Position numbers and translations under genes: made by a program. 64,000 nucleotides of DNA from the NCBI GenBank assembly GCA_964017065.1, contig OZ024784.1:14985152-15049151 (forward strand), given 5' to 3'. Source of the DNA: Haliclona indistincta (taxonomy: Eukaryota > Porifera > Demospongiae > Haplosclerida > Chalinidae). The notes beneath the pieces were generated by a model that saw only the letters and a program-made list of their open reading frames with translations, was not told the origin of the DNA and made no database searches. Shown here in pieces: positions 62,962 through 64,000 of this stretch. How positions within the stretch are numbered: position 1 is the stretch's first letter; each line of letters starts with the position of its first letter.

Positions 62962-64000
62962 ATGGAACGTGTGCTTTGCCATCATGGTAAGAACTGTTTA
63001 ACTTTGTTTAGATGTAGTTTACGGCGTGACGTAGGCAAGCCGTGCAACCTTATGACTAATAGTGTTGGGGACAGTTATTACGTCTGCCGAGAACTAAGAA
63101 GGAAGGACCGCTGCTCTTTTAAGGAGAAGTCTTTGTAAGTACATGTTAAGTATACAGTTGTTTTTAGCTAATTGAATACGCTCAGGATCAAGCTAGTTGA
63201 TGTAGAGGGTCAGTGTCCTGTTCACGGTGTACCCATTACTCTCCGCAATATATACAAGGATGGTGATGGAGCAGAGAAGTAATATTTGTTGTATATTGTT
63301 CTTAATGCCTCATCTTTTCTCAGAGTTAAATATGTTTGTGTCAGAGCTGATAGAGGCACGTGGTGTGGCCATTATTTTTTCCCAGTAAGACTTTTGCAGC
63401 TATCATATATTGCACTTAATGAGTTTATTACTTCAGGACACGGCTCCACAAGATGATGTGCCTAGTCCAAAATCACTGACAGACAAAGAAGAGGGTGAGA
63501 TGTAGTTGTTGTACCATTTGTGGGGAATGCACAACATTATGTGATGTGGCAATATGTACAGAACAGTACTATCTTTGAGAACCTGTAATTACAACTAACT
63601 TTCCTATGGGCGACTATTGTTGCCTGGAAAGTTTAACATCATAGGAGGGAAGGCCCTGCCTAGCAGAGTTATCACGTGAAACCTTGCACCACTGGGTCTC
63701 CTAGGCCTTCTTGACATGAAAACCAAACGTGCACTAATTTGTCTCATACATGCTGTTTTGACTCAATAAGCTTTTTTGCTCCATTGAGTGATAGTTGGTA
63801 GATCGTCAAGTGGGTGTGGCTAACTGCACTCGTGCTTAAAAACAAGACTGTGCGTTGTGCAAGTTGATTTCACACTAGGAGGGTTAATTATCAGGAACTG
63901 TAAGAAAAAAGAGCATTTAGCCCAAACTGAAACTCTGCGGTGATGACGTTTGCAGAAGAAGGCGAGTGACATAGGTAGTTTGGTACGTGTCCAGCAAGCA
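62962..64000 (+). CDS. TTF2-like protein, N-terminal GRF zinc fingers (5' part, runs off window)
   Basis: First exons only. MERVLCHHGKNCLTLFRCSL to YYVCRELRRKDRCSFKEK forms a GRF-type zinc finger (C-H-C-C with YVC and CSF). It is followed by GQCPVHGVPITLRNIYKDGD and KYVCVRADRGTWCGHYFFP, matching the two-part N-terminus of transcription termination factor 2 (MEEVRCPEHG, FYVCRADTCSF, EGKRWCGSIPW). Four small exons with GT-AG joins end at about 63497. Another possible exon begins near 63956, after TTTGCAG. The SWI2/SNF2 helicase part would lie beyond the window, so another GRF protein cannot be excluded. Confidence 0.65.

Overview
This is a compact, intron-rich animal genome segment. Gene content (FANCI, attractin, LDB1/2, a GAB-like adaptor, ARID5, Frizzled-type CRDs, DNA polymerase lambda) points to a metazoan. 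Very short introns (about 50-100 nt), close gene packing and sequence divergence suggest an early-branching animal, most likely a demosponge of the Amphimedon type. The taxon is inferred; no marker gene proves it. All spliced genes were read by eye from exon similarity and GT-AG joins, so exon edges are approximate and coding spans are given from start to stop with introns included.

Layout: 1-5696 3' part of FANCI (+); 5842-12419 attractin (+); 12685-15498 TTC14 (-); 16232-18323 and 18536-20896 a tandem pair of SLC49A3/MFSD7-like transporters (+); 21034-23467 ARID5-like factor (-); 23468-25169 a gene-poor gap with one doubtful ORF; 25170-25932 SPATA24 (+); 26029-27570 DENND10 (-); 27654-28249 ADISSP/C20orf27 (+); 28430-31977 DHX15 (-); 32129-33919 GTPBP4/NOG1 (+, intronless); 33990-34898 unknown protein (-); 35054-38387 NMNAT (+), with two transposon-filled introns; 38520-40901 secreted glycosidase-like protein (-); 40985-46632 NOC3L (+), with an antisense intronless gene for a double Frizzled-CRD, probably GPI-anchored protein at 42679-44478; 47038-49532 GAB-like PH adaptor (-); 49708-52723 ornithine aminotransferase (+); 53084-57596 LDB1/2 (-); 58052-61807 DNA polymerase lambda (-); 61916-62777 FAHD1 (+); 62962 to the window end, the start of a TTF2-like GRF zinc-finger gene (+).

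Genes alternate in strand. Six neighbouring pairs are head-to-head with only 76-175 bp between start codons, and many 3' ends converge within 70-400 bp. The genes are not a pathway operon, but themes recur: DNA repair (FANCI, POLL), ribosome biogenesis and RNA helicase work (GTPBP4, NOC3L, DHX15), cell-surface and Wnt-type ligand binding (attractin, double-CRD protein), NAD and amino-acid metabolism (NMNAT, OAT, FAHD1) and transcription (ARID5, LDB, TTF2).

The most interesting items are the nested double-CRD gene, four consecutive stop-free 3n introns in the first SLC49 paralog, an attractin without its C-type lectin domain, and several well-delimited MITE-like elements inside long introns (a 9-bp-TSD Mutator-like element in OAT, a TTAA-bounded element containing a hAT-like one, a long hairpin and a TA-flanked 44-bp-TIR element in NMNAT).
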